NCBI GenBank assembly: GCA_001805055.1
Contig: MHDZ01000058.1
Coordinates: 2,215 to 52,464 of the forward strand
Length of the DNA: 50,250 nucleotides
Source of the DNA: Nitrospirae bacterium GWC2_57_13
GTDB taxonomy: Bacteria; Nitrospirota; UBA9217
Direction of reading: 5' to 3'
The position numbers and the translations under genes are program-made. The notes beneath the pieces were generated by a model that saw only the letters and a list, made by a program, of their open reading frames with translations, was not told the DNA's origin and did no database searches. Of this stretch, positions 18,565-28,075 are shown piece by piece. The number at the start of each line of letters is the position of its first letter. Within the stretch, counting starts at the first letter, position 1.

Positions 18565-18592
18565 GAAAGGTCTTCATTCTGCATGCATGACA

Positions 18593-18683
18593 GCCTTCCC
18601 TACGCCGGAACTACCCGGATCAGGTTCCAAGGGTCGCCCTCTCTGACAGACGGCTCTCAGCCCCATCCTGCGGGGCTCCCCCA
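18593..18683 (-). promoter_or_regulatory. TPP riboswitch (THI element)
   Basis: Minus strand GGGGGAGCCCC...GGGGCTGAGAG...GGGCGACCCTTGGAACCTGATCCGGGTAGTTCCGGCGTAGGGA matches the THI-box consensus. Confidence 0.97.
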
Positions 18684-18782
18684 GCTTATTTCCATAACTA
18701 CAGTAAAATACAGTACCTCTGGAGTGAAGTCAACGGGTTTCTCTCCCAATCAGCAATCCTGCGGGGACAGAATCGCCCAAAG

Positions 18783-18835
18783 CGTAGGGGCGGGCATGCC
18801 CGCCCTCAAAAAGGGCTGCTATGGCAGCCCCTACG
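18783..18835. repeat. Cloverleaf palindromic REP-like element
   Basis: CGTAG|GGGCGGGCATGCCCGCCC|TCAAAAA|GGGCTGCTATGGCAGCCC|CTACG: two hairpins inside an outer 5-bp stem. Confidence 0.85.
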
Positions 18836-18920
18836 TCCAATCGCTTGCACCTGTCTGCACGCACAGGTAGTTGATAGAGCGAGAGGGTGGCCGCCTCCCG
18901 GAGCTGACGAAAAATCGCCC

Positions 18921-19517
18921 TCACCCGTTCAGCAGTTTCACGACGGGCATGCCGTCGTCGTAGTAATCGATGATGTTCATCGCTCCGAAGGCCTGGTCGA
19001 TCCGGAAAAGGTTCAAAGGCTCGATGCCGAGGGTATCAGCCAGGATGACGCGATTCACGCCGCCGTGCAGCAGCAGGGCGATCTCCCGGTCCCGGTTGTC
19101 AGCCACCAGTCTACGGTACACGGGCAGGACCCGGCCATGGACATCAAGCAGACACTCGCCGTCGGGCGGCCGGTAGTTCAGCAGGTCAGCCCGCCATTTC
19201 GCGTATTCATCGGGAAACCGCGCCTTGATCTCCTCAGCGGTCAGGCCCTCCCATTTCCCCACGCTCCGCTCGCGCAATTCGCGCAGGGACGTGAATGAAA
19301 TTCCGAGACGCCCGGCAATGGTCCTCGCACCCTTCACGGAACGGATAAGATCGCTCGAGTACACGGCCGCTACAGGCTTGCCCACGAGCCGCTCGGCAAG
19401 GCTGCGCATCTGCTCCTCGCCTTTCCGCGTGATGTCCACGTCGATGTGCCCGTTGTACCGCTTCTCGCCGCCGTTCTGCACCTCGCCGTGGCGCATGAGA
19501 TATACTCGTGTCGGCAT
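18921..19517 (-). CDS. cobC: Histidine phosphatase family, probable alpha-ribazole phosphatase
   Basis: RVYLMRHGEVQN; VYSSDLIRSVKGARTIA; adjacent to cobS/cobT. Confidence 0.85.
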   Translation of the reverse strand: MPTRVYLMRHGEVQNGGEKRYNGHIDVDITRKGEEQMRSLAERLVGKPVAAVYSSDLIRSVKGARTIAGRLGISFTSLRELRERSVGKWEGLTAEEIKARFPDEYAKWRADLLNYRPPDGECLLDVHGRVLPVYRRLVADNRDREIALLLHGGVNRVILADTLGIEPLNLFRIDQAFGAMNIIDYYDDGMPVVKLLNG

Positions 19518-19521
19518 ATCC

Positions 19522-20268
19522 TTACCCTCCGCCGAAGATCACTACGCACAGGAGCAATACCAGCGTTTCGCTCAGCTCGCTCACCGCGCCGACCGTATCG
19601 CCCGTCACGCCGCCGAGAGCACGAACAATATACCACCGCGCAAGCAGTGCGACTATAAGCACGGAGGGAACGAACACCAGCGCCCACAGCCCGGCCACAA
19701 AGGCCGACAGCACGATGGCCACGACCGCAGCTGCGATCATTCCGCTTGTCCCGAGGCGGCCCGAGAAGGCGCGGCCCATGCCGTTCTCCCGCGCATAGGC
19801 CGCCCGAAAGACCATCAGCGTCTGCGACCACCTGCCGAGCAGGGGGGCCATGAGCAGCGCTGCGGTCTTGTTGTCGCTGAACAGGATGTTGAGGCTGAGA
19901 TATTTCAAAAATAGAAGAAAGATGATGCCGATCGCCCCGGCCGTCCCGATGCTGCTGTCCTTCATGATCCGCAGCTTCGCCTCGCGGTCCGCGCCGCCCA
20001 TGAACCCGTCGAGGGTGTCGGCAAGGCCGTCCACGTGCAGCGCCCGGGTGAGCACAATCGCCAGCAGCACGAGGAGCGCGTTGCTGATGGTGTGCGGCAG
20101 CACCCAGGCAAGCGCCTGGTCCGCGTAGACCAGGCACAGGCCGATCAGGAACCCGACAGCGGGAAAATAAGGAAGCGACTTCGCAAGGTCGCCCTCTGCG
20201 GGCCGCTGCTTCCTGCTGACGGTAAATATAGTAAGGAACTGCAATGCGTTGATGAAATTCCGTATCAT
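19522..20268 (-). CDS. cobS: Adenosylcobinamide-GDP ribazoletransferase
   Basis: NALQFLTIFTVSRKQRP; YFPAVGFLIGL; LHVDGLADTLDGFMGGADREAKLRIMKDSSIGTAGAI. Confidence 0.95.
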   Translation of the reverse strand: MIRNFINALQFLTIFTVSRKQRPAEGDLAKSLPYFPAVGFLIGLCLVYADQALAWVLPHTISNALLVLLAIVLTRALHVDGLADTLDGFMGGADREAKLRIMKDSSIGTAGAIGIIFLLFLKYLSLNILFSDNKTAALLMAPLLGRWSQTLMVFRAAYARENGMGRAFSGRLGTSGMIAAAVVAIVLSAFVAGLWALVFVPSVLIVALLARWYIVRALGGVTGDTVGAVSELSETLVLLLCVVIFGGG

Positions 20269-20299
20269 AATGAGCGGCCGTGGTTCCCCTCGTCCCTTC

Positions 20300-21376
20300 C
20301 TATCTTCCTACCTTCTCACCTTCCCCATGCTGCTCCGACACGCCTGCATCGGCAAAGGTGGCCATCTCTGTCAGGATCTTCACACCCGCCTCGACGAGCG
20401 AAATGCCCAGGGCCGCTCCCGTGCCTTCCCCGAGCCGCAGGTTCAGGTCGAGCAGCGGGACCTGTTCGAGATGGGCCAGCATCTTCCGATGGCCGATCTC
20501 CACGGACTGGTGGGCGGCAATGATGTAGCCCTTCACCGCCGGGTTCAGTTCCGCGGCGATCAACGCTCCTGCCGTTGAGATGAACCCGTCGACCACCACG
20601 GGGATGCGGTAGCGGGCCGCGCCGAGCACCAGCCCGGCGATGCCCGCGATCTCAAAACCGCCGACCTTGGCCAGCACATCCAGCGCGTCGGACCGGTCCG
20701 GCTTGTTCACGCTGATGGCCTTCCGGATGATCTCGGCCTTGCTCCGCAGGCTTTTGTCGTCGATCCCCGTGCCCCGGCCCGTCACCTGCTCCGGATCCGT
20801 TCCCGTGATGACCGAAACGATGGCCGACGAGGGCGTCGTGTTCCCGATGCCCATGTCGCCGGTGCCGATAATGTCCAGCCCGTCGCGATATTTCTCTACC
20901 ATTTCGATGCCGACGAGGACCGCCTGCTCCGCCTCGGCGCGCGTCATGGCCGGCCCCTTCGTCATGTTCCGCGTGCCCCGGCCGACCTTGCGAATCTCAA
21001 GCCCTTCGGCAGGCTCGAAGTCATGATCAACGCCCGCGTCTACAACGATCACCCGCGCGCCGGCATGGCGCGCCAGCACGTTCACGCCGGCGCCGCCGCG
21101 CAGGAAATTGTAGACCATCTGCGGCGTCACTTCCTTCGGAAAGGCGCTCACGCCCTCTTCGGTCACACCGTGGTCTCCGGCAAAGGTGAAAATAATCTTA
21201 TTCCGGATCTGCGGCCGGTCCTTGCCGGTGATAAGGCAGTACTTCTTCGCCAGCTCTTCCAGCCGGCCCAGACTGCCCTGGGGCTTTGTAAGGTTGTCCA
21301 GCCGCTCCTGGATGGCAAGCGCCCGCGATGCATCAACGGGTTGAATGGATTTTATAATGTCCTGCAATTTGCTCAT
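20300..21376 (-). CDS. cobT: Nicotinate-nucleotide--dimethylbenzimidazole phosphoribosyltransferase
   Basis: [78 protein letters not shown]. Confidence 0.97.
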   Translation of the reverse strand: MSKLQDIIKSIQPVDASRALAIQERLDNLTKPQGSLGRLEELAKKYCLITGKDRPQIRNKIIFTFAGDHGVTEEGVSAFPKEVTPQMVYNFLRGGAGVNVLARHAGARVIVVDAGVDHDFEPAEGLEIRKVGRGTRNMTKGPAMTRAEAEQAVLVGIEMVEKYRDGLDIIGTGDMGIGNTTPSSAIVSVITGTDPEQVTGRGTGIDDKSLRSKAEIIRKAISVNKPDRSDALDVLAKVGGFEIAGIAGLVLGAARYRIPVVVDGFISTAGALIAAELNPAVKGYIIAAHQSVEIGHRKMLAHLEQVPLLDLNLRLGEGTGAALGISLVEAGVKILTEMATFADAGVSEQHGEGEKVGR

Positions 21377-21417
21377 ATCTGACCTCTCCCCTGATTTATA
21401 TTTGAACTATAATCTCT

Positions 21418-21580
21418 TTAGCCGCGAATTAACGCGAATGAAACAAAAAGCAAAACAGCAAGTTTTCTGTTTGCATAAACTCCTACATTCACAGACTTAA
21501 TTCTTGGAGTTTTTTTCAACCCTTAACATCATCTACAACCGCTCTTTCACGCCAATTCGCTTCCATTCGCGGCAAAAATA
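21418..21580. repeat. Intergenic imperfect inverted repeat (GCCGCGAATTAACGCGAATG...CCATTCGCGGC)
   Basis: Complementary ends; related elements at 13681-13850 and 22838-22880. Confidence 0.75.
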
Positions 21581-21853
21581 GTCTTGCCTTAACGCCCATG
21601 AAGTTTGAATCCGTGTCCGTCCGCGGCCAACGGCCTTTTCTCTTGCTCATCTCTGTGATCTTTGGCTCCCCCGTTAGATATCTTTACCTCTAACGGGGTG
21701 AATCTGTGGCGCAAATTATTTCCTGCTCTTCGCAGTTAGATCTCTATACTCCATGCGCCATGCGAGCCTTAGTTGCTACCCGTGTGCATCCGTGTCCCCG
21801 ATGGACCCCATTATCACATCGCAAGGCCCTATAGGTTCCCTTGACAACGAGCC

Positions 21854-21889
21854 TTCAATTGAATGAGCCTATAGGCTCATTCAATTGAA
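21854..21889. repeat. 36-bp perfect palindrome overlapping the stop of the TPR gene
   Basis: TTCAATTGAATGAGCCTATAGGCTCATTCAATTGAA is its own reverse complement; flanked by ACAACGA/TCGTTGT. Confidence 0.95.
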
Positions 21890-22636
21890 CAAGTCGTTGT
21901 GAAAATCTGAATTCATCTCTTTCAATTTCCCTACCATTTCATAAACCTTCTTCCAATTCCCAGTTTTTCTATAAGCCAAGCCGAGAACATAATAGTGCTG
22001 GGCAGATGGATTCATATCAGACGCCTTTTCTAACGTATTGATGGCGAGCTGATACTTGCCGGTGTTCAGATAAGCCTCGCCTAAAAAAGTAAAATTGTTA
22101 GCATAGTCTGGTTTAAGTTGATTGAGTTCATTAAATTCAACAATAGCTTGCTCGTATTTCTGCTTTTTAAAAAGATCCGCCGCAATATAATATCTGGCCT
22201 CCCAATGAGAAGGATTATATTTTAGGGTCTCAGAAAACTCCTCCTTTGCAGAAATATAGTACTCTTTTCTGTATCCATACCGGACTAACAGCCCTTCCCT
22301 TTTTGAAATATCATTCTTTGAAAAATCCTTATTTGGCCTCCTAATGACATCTGCAAGAAGTTTCATTTGGGCCTTATCGTATGACTTTAGATACTCCGCG
22401 TACAAAAGCACGCCAAACTCAAAATGCAGCGCGCTGCTATCGGGGCGTAATAGTATTGCTTTTCTGTATGACTCAACGGCCTTGTCAACTTTTCCCTCGG
22501 CATTAAACTGTTGACCCCTTGCAATCAATTGATCTGCCGTTAATGTAATATCACGTCTTTCGCAGCCATGCCCAATGAAGGCAAGAGCCACAATAATGCA
22601 TAGTCTTATCAAAGTATTTTTTTTATATCGCCTCAC
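21881..22636 (-). CDS. TPR-repeat lipoprotein-like protein
   Basis: N-terminal hydrophobic segment ending GHGC; repeated TPR units (GKVDKAVESYRKAILLRPDSSALHFEFGVLL etc.). Confidence 0.8.
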   Translation of the reverse strand: MRRYKKNTLIRLCIIVALAFIGHGCERRDITLTADQLIARGQQFNAEGKVDKAVESYRKAILLRPDSSALHFEFGVLLYAEYLKSYDKAQMKLLADVIRRPNKDFSKNDISKREGLLVRYGYRKEYYISAKEEFSETLKYNPSHWEARYYIAADLFKKQKYEQAIVEFNELNQLKPDYANNFTFLGEAYLNTGKYQLAINTLEKASDMNPSAQHYYVLGLAYRKTGNWKKVYEMVGKLKEMNSDFHNDLFN

Positions 22637-23004
22637 ATCGGCTCATTTGCCACAGTGGCAACTCGTGCACCTGGGATTTGGAGTAAAGCCATTTCTGAAC
22701 CAATATGGTCGCGTCTTGCTTTTTGATATTTACTCCTGAGCAGCTACCAATCTGCACGCCGGCGCATAATTCAAACCCATATGATCTGCGATCTCCCGTT
22801 GAAGGTACCTGTAGTGACCCTGGGGGAGTCATTCGTTCTTTTAGCGCTCATTCGCGTCCATTCGCGGCTAACATGCCTCGGCTTTTCGCCTTTCACTCAC
22901 TTGCTGCCTTTATCCGCATCCATCCGTGGCAAACTTGCTTCCCATGTATCGGAGCGACCAAGGGATATCCTGTCGTCCCCATATACCTCTTGAAATTGCA
23001 TCTT

Positions 23005-23292
23005 CTACTTGGCAAAGGCCTCAAGGGCCGCCAGAACATCTCCGGCATCAAGGTTACCCTTGGTGCCACGTTCCAGCAGGAGATCGATCATCTCGCTCTG
23101 GGTGATCCCGAGTCGTCTGGATGCTTCTGCCAAGGACAGCTTACCGTCCCGATAGCGGTCGGCAACATAGGTCTCATATCCGATCTTGATCAGCTTGCGG
23201 ATGGCAGTCGCCTCTTCTACTTTCTCTTCCTTCTCGACCTTTGTAACTGCCCGCTGGATATCATCGGGTATACGAATTGATTTTGTTTTCAT
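23005..23292 (-). CDS. UPF0175 family protein (antitoxin-like)
   Basis: SIRIPDDIQRAVTKVEKEEKVEEATAIRKLIKIGYE; GKLSLAEASRRLGITQSEMIDLLLERG. Confidence 0.8.
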   Translation of the reverse strand: MKTKSIRIPDDIQRAVTKVEKEEKVEEATAIRKLIKIGYETYVADRYRDGKLSLAEASRRLGITQSEMIDLLLERGTKGNLDAGDVLAALEAFAK

Positions 23293-23768
23293 GATTTTCT
23301 CCCCCGTTCCAGGAACAACCGTACTGTGTAATACTCGTCGTCGCTGATATAGGGCGCCAGGGCATCAAGATTGGCGAACCCGCTTTCGCGGGTCATCATC
23401 CCCTGCCGAACCATAACGGCAATGCAGACCGCTGGAGTCACATAGGGTATGTGAAATGCCTTCAAATGTCGTATGAACTGCCGGTCATCGCTGCCGATAG
23501 CGTCATAGCCGCCGTTACGAAATGCCAAAATGACCTCATCCTCTCCTCGAATCTTCTTCGCGCGCATCTCCGACAAAACCGTCAAGGCTCCACTTTGTAC
23601 ATTTTGCTCTATAAGGAAAGCATCCGGCAGATTCTTGCTTTTTCCGCGGTCAACCACTTCTTCCTTAACGAGTTGGGGAATGGAAATGGAAAACGCCTTG
23701 CAGACGTCTTCCTTCAGGCCGGCTTTGGTGAGCTTAATAATGCAATCGGCATCCATAACGATCTTCAT
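23289..23768 (-). CDS. PIN-like domain protein (putative toxin partner), 4-nt overlap with the UPF0175 gene
   Basis: MKIVMDADCIIKLTKAGL acidic PIN-like N-terminus; KKIRGEDEVILAFRNGGYDAIGSDDRQFIRHLK. Confidence 0.65.
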   Translation of the reverse strand: MKIVMDADCIIKLTKAGLKEDVCKAFSISIPQLVKEEVVDRGKSKNLPDAFLIEQNVQSGALTVLSEMRAKKIRGEDEVILAFRNGGYDAIGSDDRQFIRHLKAFHIPYVTPAVCIAVMVRQGMMTRESGFANLDALAPYISDDEYYTVRLFLERGRKS

Positions 23769-23965
23769 GCACTACATTGTAATATACCGACTACATGAAT
23801 GTCAAGGGGTACATCAGCAGAGGGAAACTGCAGGACAGAACCAAGAGGGTCAGAACCAATAAGGTCGCCTGGTATCTTGATATTTTCTCCTGGAACTGTA
23901 GGGAAACACCCTATAGTCCCCCAGACGTGCCCAGTTTCCTGCTTCCCACAGCGCTTCTCATCCCT

Positions 23966-24487
23966 TCACTTCATCCGCACAGGAATTCCCGAAGCCACGA
24001 AGTAGGCCTCATCGGCCGCAGCAGCGGCCCGCTGGTTCACGATGCCCGCCAGGTCGCGGAATCTCCGGGCAAGCGGATTATCAGGCACGATCCCCAGGCC
24101 CACCTCGTTCGACACAACGATGCAGGTGCCGCTGAAGGCGCTGAACGCGCTGACGAGCTCTTCGGACATGGACAGGATCGCGTCGTCGGCCTCGACGCGG
24201 CCCAGGATGACGTTGTTCAGCCAGAGCGTCAGGCAATCGATGAGGACCACATCATGCGACCCCTGCAGCCTGCGCAGAAGATCTGCCACAGCCAGCGGCT
24301 CTTCAAAGGTCTCCCAGACCGCATCGCGCTCCCGCCGGTGCCGCTCGATGCGCGCCGCCATCTCAGGGTCCAGGGCCTGCGCCGTGGCAATATAGGCCCG
24401 CTTTCCCGGCAGCTCTGTTGCCAGCGCCTCGGCAAAGGATGATTTGCCTGACCGTGCCCCGCCTGTTATGAAAATCTTCTTCGACAT
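23966..24487 (-). CDS. cobU: Adenosylcobinamide kinase/adenosylcobinamide-phosphate guanylyltransferase
   Basis: KIFITGGARSGKSSFAEALA; AYIATAQALDPEMAARIERHRRERDAVWETFEEP; VSNEVGLGIVPDNPLARRFRDLAG. Confidence 0.97.
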   Translation of the reverse strand: MSKKIFITGGARSGKSSFAEALATELPGKRAYIATAQALDPEMAARIERHRRERDAVWETFEEPLAVADLLRRLQGSHDVVLIDCLTLWLNNVILGRVEADDAILSMSEELVSAFSAFSGTCIVVSNEVGLGIVPDNPLARRFRDLAGIVNQRAAAAADEAYFVASGIPVRMK

Positions 24488-24807
24488 TGTTTATCCCAAC
24501 CCGGACAACAAGGAACCAAAAAAAGTCAAAGCCTTTGACACGGATTACGGCGGATTAACACCTATGAAAAATCAGAATTCTTCATAACTCAATCAGCATA
24601 AATCAGTGTCAAAGAAGTTTTGTCTTCCCATGTGAGAAGATTTTGATTTGTAACTGACTAAATACGACGGTTGGACGCTGATTTGCTCGGATAATCGCTG
24701 ATAAGCTTCTTAATCGAAAGACGATCCACCCTCAGCGTGACGATGTTACTGATCTTATCCGCGTCCAAATTCTTTTTTAGGCTGACACATTTCTCGTTGT
24801 GCCGCGC

Positions 24808-25485
24808 CTACTGCTTCATCCCCGCCTTTTCCAGAGCCACGTCGGCAAAATAACTTTCCGCTGACGTCTCCGTATGCTGGGAATTGATCTGGAGCCTCAC
24901 CCCCTGGATTGGCGGAGGGTCCTGGCCGTAGAGTTTCCGATAATCGTCATAGACATTGCGCTTTTCGGATATCCACTTGCCCGTCTCCGCCGGGCCCGAG
25001 CGGACGACCACGGCCTTGATCCTCATGAAGGGCGGCGCCGGCGCATCCTTCATCAGCCCCTGGGGCGCCGATGTGTCCCAGATGTACACAATGGCCTTTG
25101 TCTTCGAGAAAGCGAGAAACAGCTGGGCCGCCTGGTCGTCGGTCTTTGATTTCCGGAAATCACCGCCTGCGGGAAGCTTTGTCACCTTCCATTTCCAGGT
25201 CAGGATCGGGTGCTGCTTTACGTCCAGGTCCACGGACTTCTGGATGGAATAAGAAGTATCTGCGCTCCTGAGACGCAGGGCATGGAGATCGCCGTCCTGG
25301 ACCACGCCGAATTCGGCCTTTCCCGACTTCTCCTTGAGCTGCCAGCCCGCAGGAACGCCCCTCGCATCGATGCCGCCCGAAAAATCGGCAATAACAATAC
25401 GGTCGCCGGCAGCGATGGCAACGCTGACAAGCAGCACCGGAGCCAGCAACGCGAGCAGCCTTTTTTTCGGCAACTGACTGATCAT
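24808..25485 (-). CDS. DUF3047 domain-containing exported protein
   Basis: Signal peptide MISQLPKKRLLALLAPVLLVSVAIAAG; LTWKWKVTKLPAGGDFRKSKTDDQAAQLFLAF; SEKRNVYDDYRKLYGQDPPPIQGVRLQINSQHT. Confidence 0.8.
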   Translation of the reverse strand: MISQLPKKRLLALLAPVLLVSVAIAAGDRIVIADFSGGIDARGVPAGWQLKEKSGKAEFGVVQDGDLHALRLRSADTSYSIQKSVDLDVKQHPILTWKWKVTKLPAGGDFRKSKTDDQAAQLFLAFSKTKAIVYIWDTSAPQGLMKDAPAPPFMRIKAVVVRSGPAETGKWISEKRNVYDDYRKLYGQDPPPIQGVRLQINSQHTETSAESYFADVALEKAGMKQ

Positions 25486-25500
25486 GAGGCACCTCCCGAG

Positions 25501-25537
25501 AAAAAAAACCCCTGCCGAAGTGGAAGCACGGCAGGGA
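25501..25537 (-). terminator. Rho-independent terminator downstream of tRNA-Gly
   Basis: Minus strand CCCTGCCGTGC-TTCC-ACTTCGGCAGGG imperfect hairpin followed by GTTTTTTTTC. Confidence 0.8.
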
Positions 25538-25624
25538 CCAGATGCGCAATGTTTGTCAGGAAAATTAAGGCTGATCCGACCAGGGTGATGCAACCTTTCC
25601 GGCCTGATCAGTGTCTAAGCTACA

Positions 25625-25700
25625 TGGAGCGGGCGACGGGACTCGAACCCGCGACACCAAGCTTGGGAAGCTTGTACTCTACCAGCTGAGCTACGCCCGC
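25625..25700 (-). tRNA. tRNA-Gly(CCC), 3' CCA encoded
   Basis: GCGGGCG TA GCTC...CAAGC TTCCCAA GCTTG GTGTC GCGGG TTCGAGT CCCGT CGCCCGC TCCA: complete cloverleaf, anticodon CCC. Confidence 0.96.
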
Positions 25701-25801
25701 TTGACGAGCCGTATTATAGCGGCCCCCTCCGGCGATGTCAACCAGGAAAAACCACAAGAATCCGTTGACGGAAGGGTGCGAGCGCATTATCATAGCCGAG
25801 C

Positions 25802-27073
25802 ATGTCATCAGAAACTATTGCCATAGCACTGTCGCTCTGCATTCTTGCGGCATCCTTCCCGGTCCAGGCCGCTGAGCCGGAGCCGGTAACCTGGAAGGAA
25901 TGCCTTCAGGAAGCAACGGCGAATCATCCCGACCTGGCCGCTGCGCGCGAGCAGGCAGAGCAGGCGCGGGCGAGCCGGAACATTGTTCGGGGCGCCCTGT
26001 TCCCGCACCTCAGCGCCTTTGCCGACCAGTCGCGCTTCGGGTCTTCCCTGTCGCCCACTGCCGAGACCTATTCCTACGGCGTGACAGCCAGCCAGCTCCT
26101 GTTCGACGGATTCAAGACGCCCTATGACGTCTCGGCAGCGACCAGGAGCATACAGGCAGCGGAATTCCGGTACATCGTGACCTCTGCGGACGTGCGGTTC
26201 CGGCTGCGCTCGGCCTTTGTGGACCTGCTGCGCTCCCAGGAGCTGCTTGCGATCACCGGAGGCATTGCCGACCGAAGGCGCAAGAACAGGGAGCTCGTCG
26301 GGCTGCGCTATAATGCGGGCAGGGAACATAAAGGCTCGCTGCTCACCGCGGATGCAAGCCTTGCCCAGGCGGATTTCGAAGTATCGCAGGCGCGGCGCGG
26401 CATCGACCTCTCGCGCCAGAAGCTCAGCCGCGAGATGGGCCGGATCGGCCTCGCTCCCCTCGCTGCTCAGGGCAGCCTCGATATGGCCCTGAAAACTGAA
26501 AAGCTCGTTGACCTGGAAAGCATTGTACAGCGAAACCCCGTGGTCCTGCAGCAGGCCGCTCTGAAAGAAGAGGCCCGCTACGGGTTAAAGGCAGCGCGGG
26601 CCGATCGGGCGCCGAAGTTCTATGCCAATGCAACGGCAGCCCGAAGCTCTTCTGACTGGCCGCCCCGTGAGGAAGAGTGGACCGTGGGCCTGAACGTGAC
26701 GCTGCCGCTCTTCGAAGGCGGCATACGGCAGGCAGGCATTGCCCGTGCCCGCGCAGGGCTCCGGCAGGCAGAGGCGGAAGAACGAAGCATCCGCGATGAA
26801 GCGCTGGTGGCCCTCCGGGAGGCGCGAACACGTTTCGAGAATGCCGCGGAACAGGCGCAGGTCCAGCAAAAATTTCTTGCAGCGGCCGAGGCGCGCGCCA
26901 CGATCAGCAGGGCCCAGTATTCCACCGGGCTCATCTCCTTCGATAACTGGACCATTATCGAGGACGATCTCGTGCGGGTGGAAAAGGCGATGCTCGACGC
27001 CCGGGCGAACGCGCTGACCACGGAAGCTGCCTGGATACAGGCGCAGGGAGGCGCTCTGGAAGATGTGGAATAA
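25802..27073 (+). CDS. TolC family outer membrane efflux protein
   Basis: Signal peptide; LQEATANHPDLAAAREQAEQARAS; VGLNVTLPLFEGGIRQAGIARARAGLRQAEAEE. Confidence 0.93.
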   Translation: MSSETIAIALSLCILAASFPVQAAEPEPVTWKECLQEATANHPDLAAAREQAEQARASRNIVRGALFPHLSAFADQSRFGSSLSPTAETYSYGVTASQLLFDGFKTPYDVSAATRSIQAAEFRYIVTSADVRFRLRSAFVDLLRSQELLAITGGIADRRRKNRELVGLRYNAGREHKGSLLTADASLAQADFEVSQARRGIDLSRQKLSREMGRIGLAPLAAQGSLDMALKTEKLVDLESIVQRNPVVLQQAALKEEARYGLKAARADRAPKFYANATAARSSSDWPPREEEWTVGLNVTLPLFEGGIRQAGIARARAGLRQAEAEERSIRDEALVALREARTRFENAAEQAQVQQKFLAAAEARATISRAQYSTGLISFDNWTIIEDDLVRVEKAMLDARANALTTEAAWIQAQGGALEDVE

Positions 27074-28025
27074 ATTGCGCAAACGATACCTGGGGTTGCT
27101 GCTGCTTGCCGCGGCAGTGGTGATCGCGGCCCTGTTCTTTCTGAACCGTGATACCAAGACGGCGTACGTGATGAGGGAGGTCCGTCCCGAGACCGGCACG
27201 GCGCGAACGGTCATCACGAGCACCGGCTCGGTGCAGCCGCAGAACCGTCTGGAGATCAAGCCGCCCATCGGCGGGCGGATAGAGAAAATACTGGTGCGGG
27301 AAGGCGACCGCGTTAAAGCGGGCACCGTGGTTGCCCTCATGAGCTCCACAGAACGGGCCGCGCTGCTTGATGCGGCCCGCGCCCAGGGCGCCGAAGCGAT
27401 CAAGTACTGGGAAGACGCTTACAAGCCCACGCCGCTGCTCGCGCCCATCAGCGGCGACGTGATCGTCCGGGCCGTTGAACCCGGCCAAACGGTGACCCAG
27501 ACCGATGCGGTCGTCGTACTCTCCGACCGCCTCATCATCAAGGCCCAGATGGACGAGACGGACATCGGACGGGTCCGTCTCGGCCAGAAAGCGCTGATCA
27601 GCCTCGACGCCTATCCCGAGATCTCCGTTGACGCCCGGGTGGACCACATCTCCTTTGAATCGAAGGTTGTGAACAACGTCACGATGTACGAGGTGGACGT
27701 GGTGCCGGAGCGTGTACCCGATGTCTTCCGGTCGGGCATGAGCGCCACCGTGAAGATCATCGAGAAGATTAAGGAGAACGCACTGCTCCTCCCCCGGGAG
27801 GCGGTGAAGCAGGACTCGGACGGGAGCTTCGTGCACGTACGGAAGGAGAACGGCAGAATCGAGCGCCTTCCCGTCGTTACGGGCATCGCTGAAGATGGCC
27901 GCATGGAGATCACCGGGGGCCTGAGCCTTGATGATGTCGTCATCATCAGATCGGAGCCATCAGCTGCGCCGAAACGGGCAGGCCAAAGCAACCCGCTCGT
28001 GCCCTTCAGCAGGAAGAAAAATTAG
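27063..28025 (+). CDS. Efflux periplasmic adaptor subunit (MacA/HlyD-like)
   Basis: N-terminal TM; GSVQPQNRLEIKPPIGGRIEKILVREGDRVKAGTVVALM; APISGDVIVRAVEPGQTV; MSATVKIIEKIKENALLLPREAV. Confidence 0.92.
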   Translation: MWNKLRKRYLGLLLLAAAVVIAALFFLNRDTKTAYVMREVRPETGTARTVITSTGSVQPQNRLEIKPPIGGRIEKILVREGDRVKAGTVVALMSSTERAALLDAARAQGAEAIKYWEDAYKPTPLLAPISGDVIVRAVEPGQTVTQTDAVVVLSDRLIIKAQMDETDIGRVRLGQKALISLDAYPEISVDARVDHISFESKVVNNVTMYEVDVVPERVPDVFRSGMSATVKIIEKIKENALLLPREAVKQDSDGSFVHVRKENGRIERLPVVTGIAEDGRMEITGGLSLDDVVIIRSEPSAAPKRAGQSNPLVPFSRKKN

Positions 28026-28075
28026 CAAGGGACTGTCCCCTTTGATTCTAGGGGGACTGTCCCCTGTCATAATCA

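Noticed and set aside
24488-24800. Possible cobalamin riboswitch upstream of cobU
   Set aside because: No B12-box (GCCACTG-type) motif was seen; the spacer consists of degenerate intergenic repeats.
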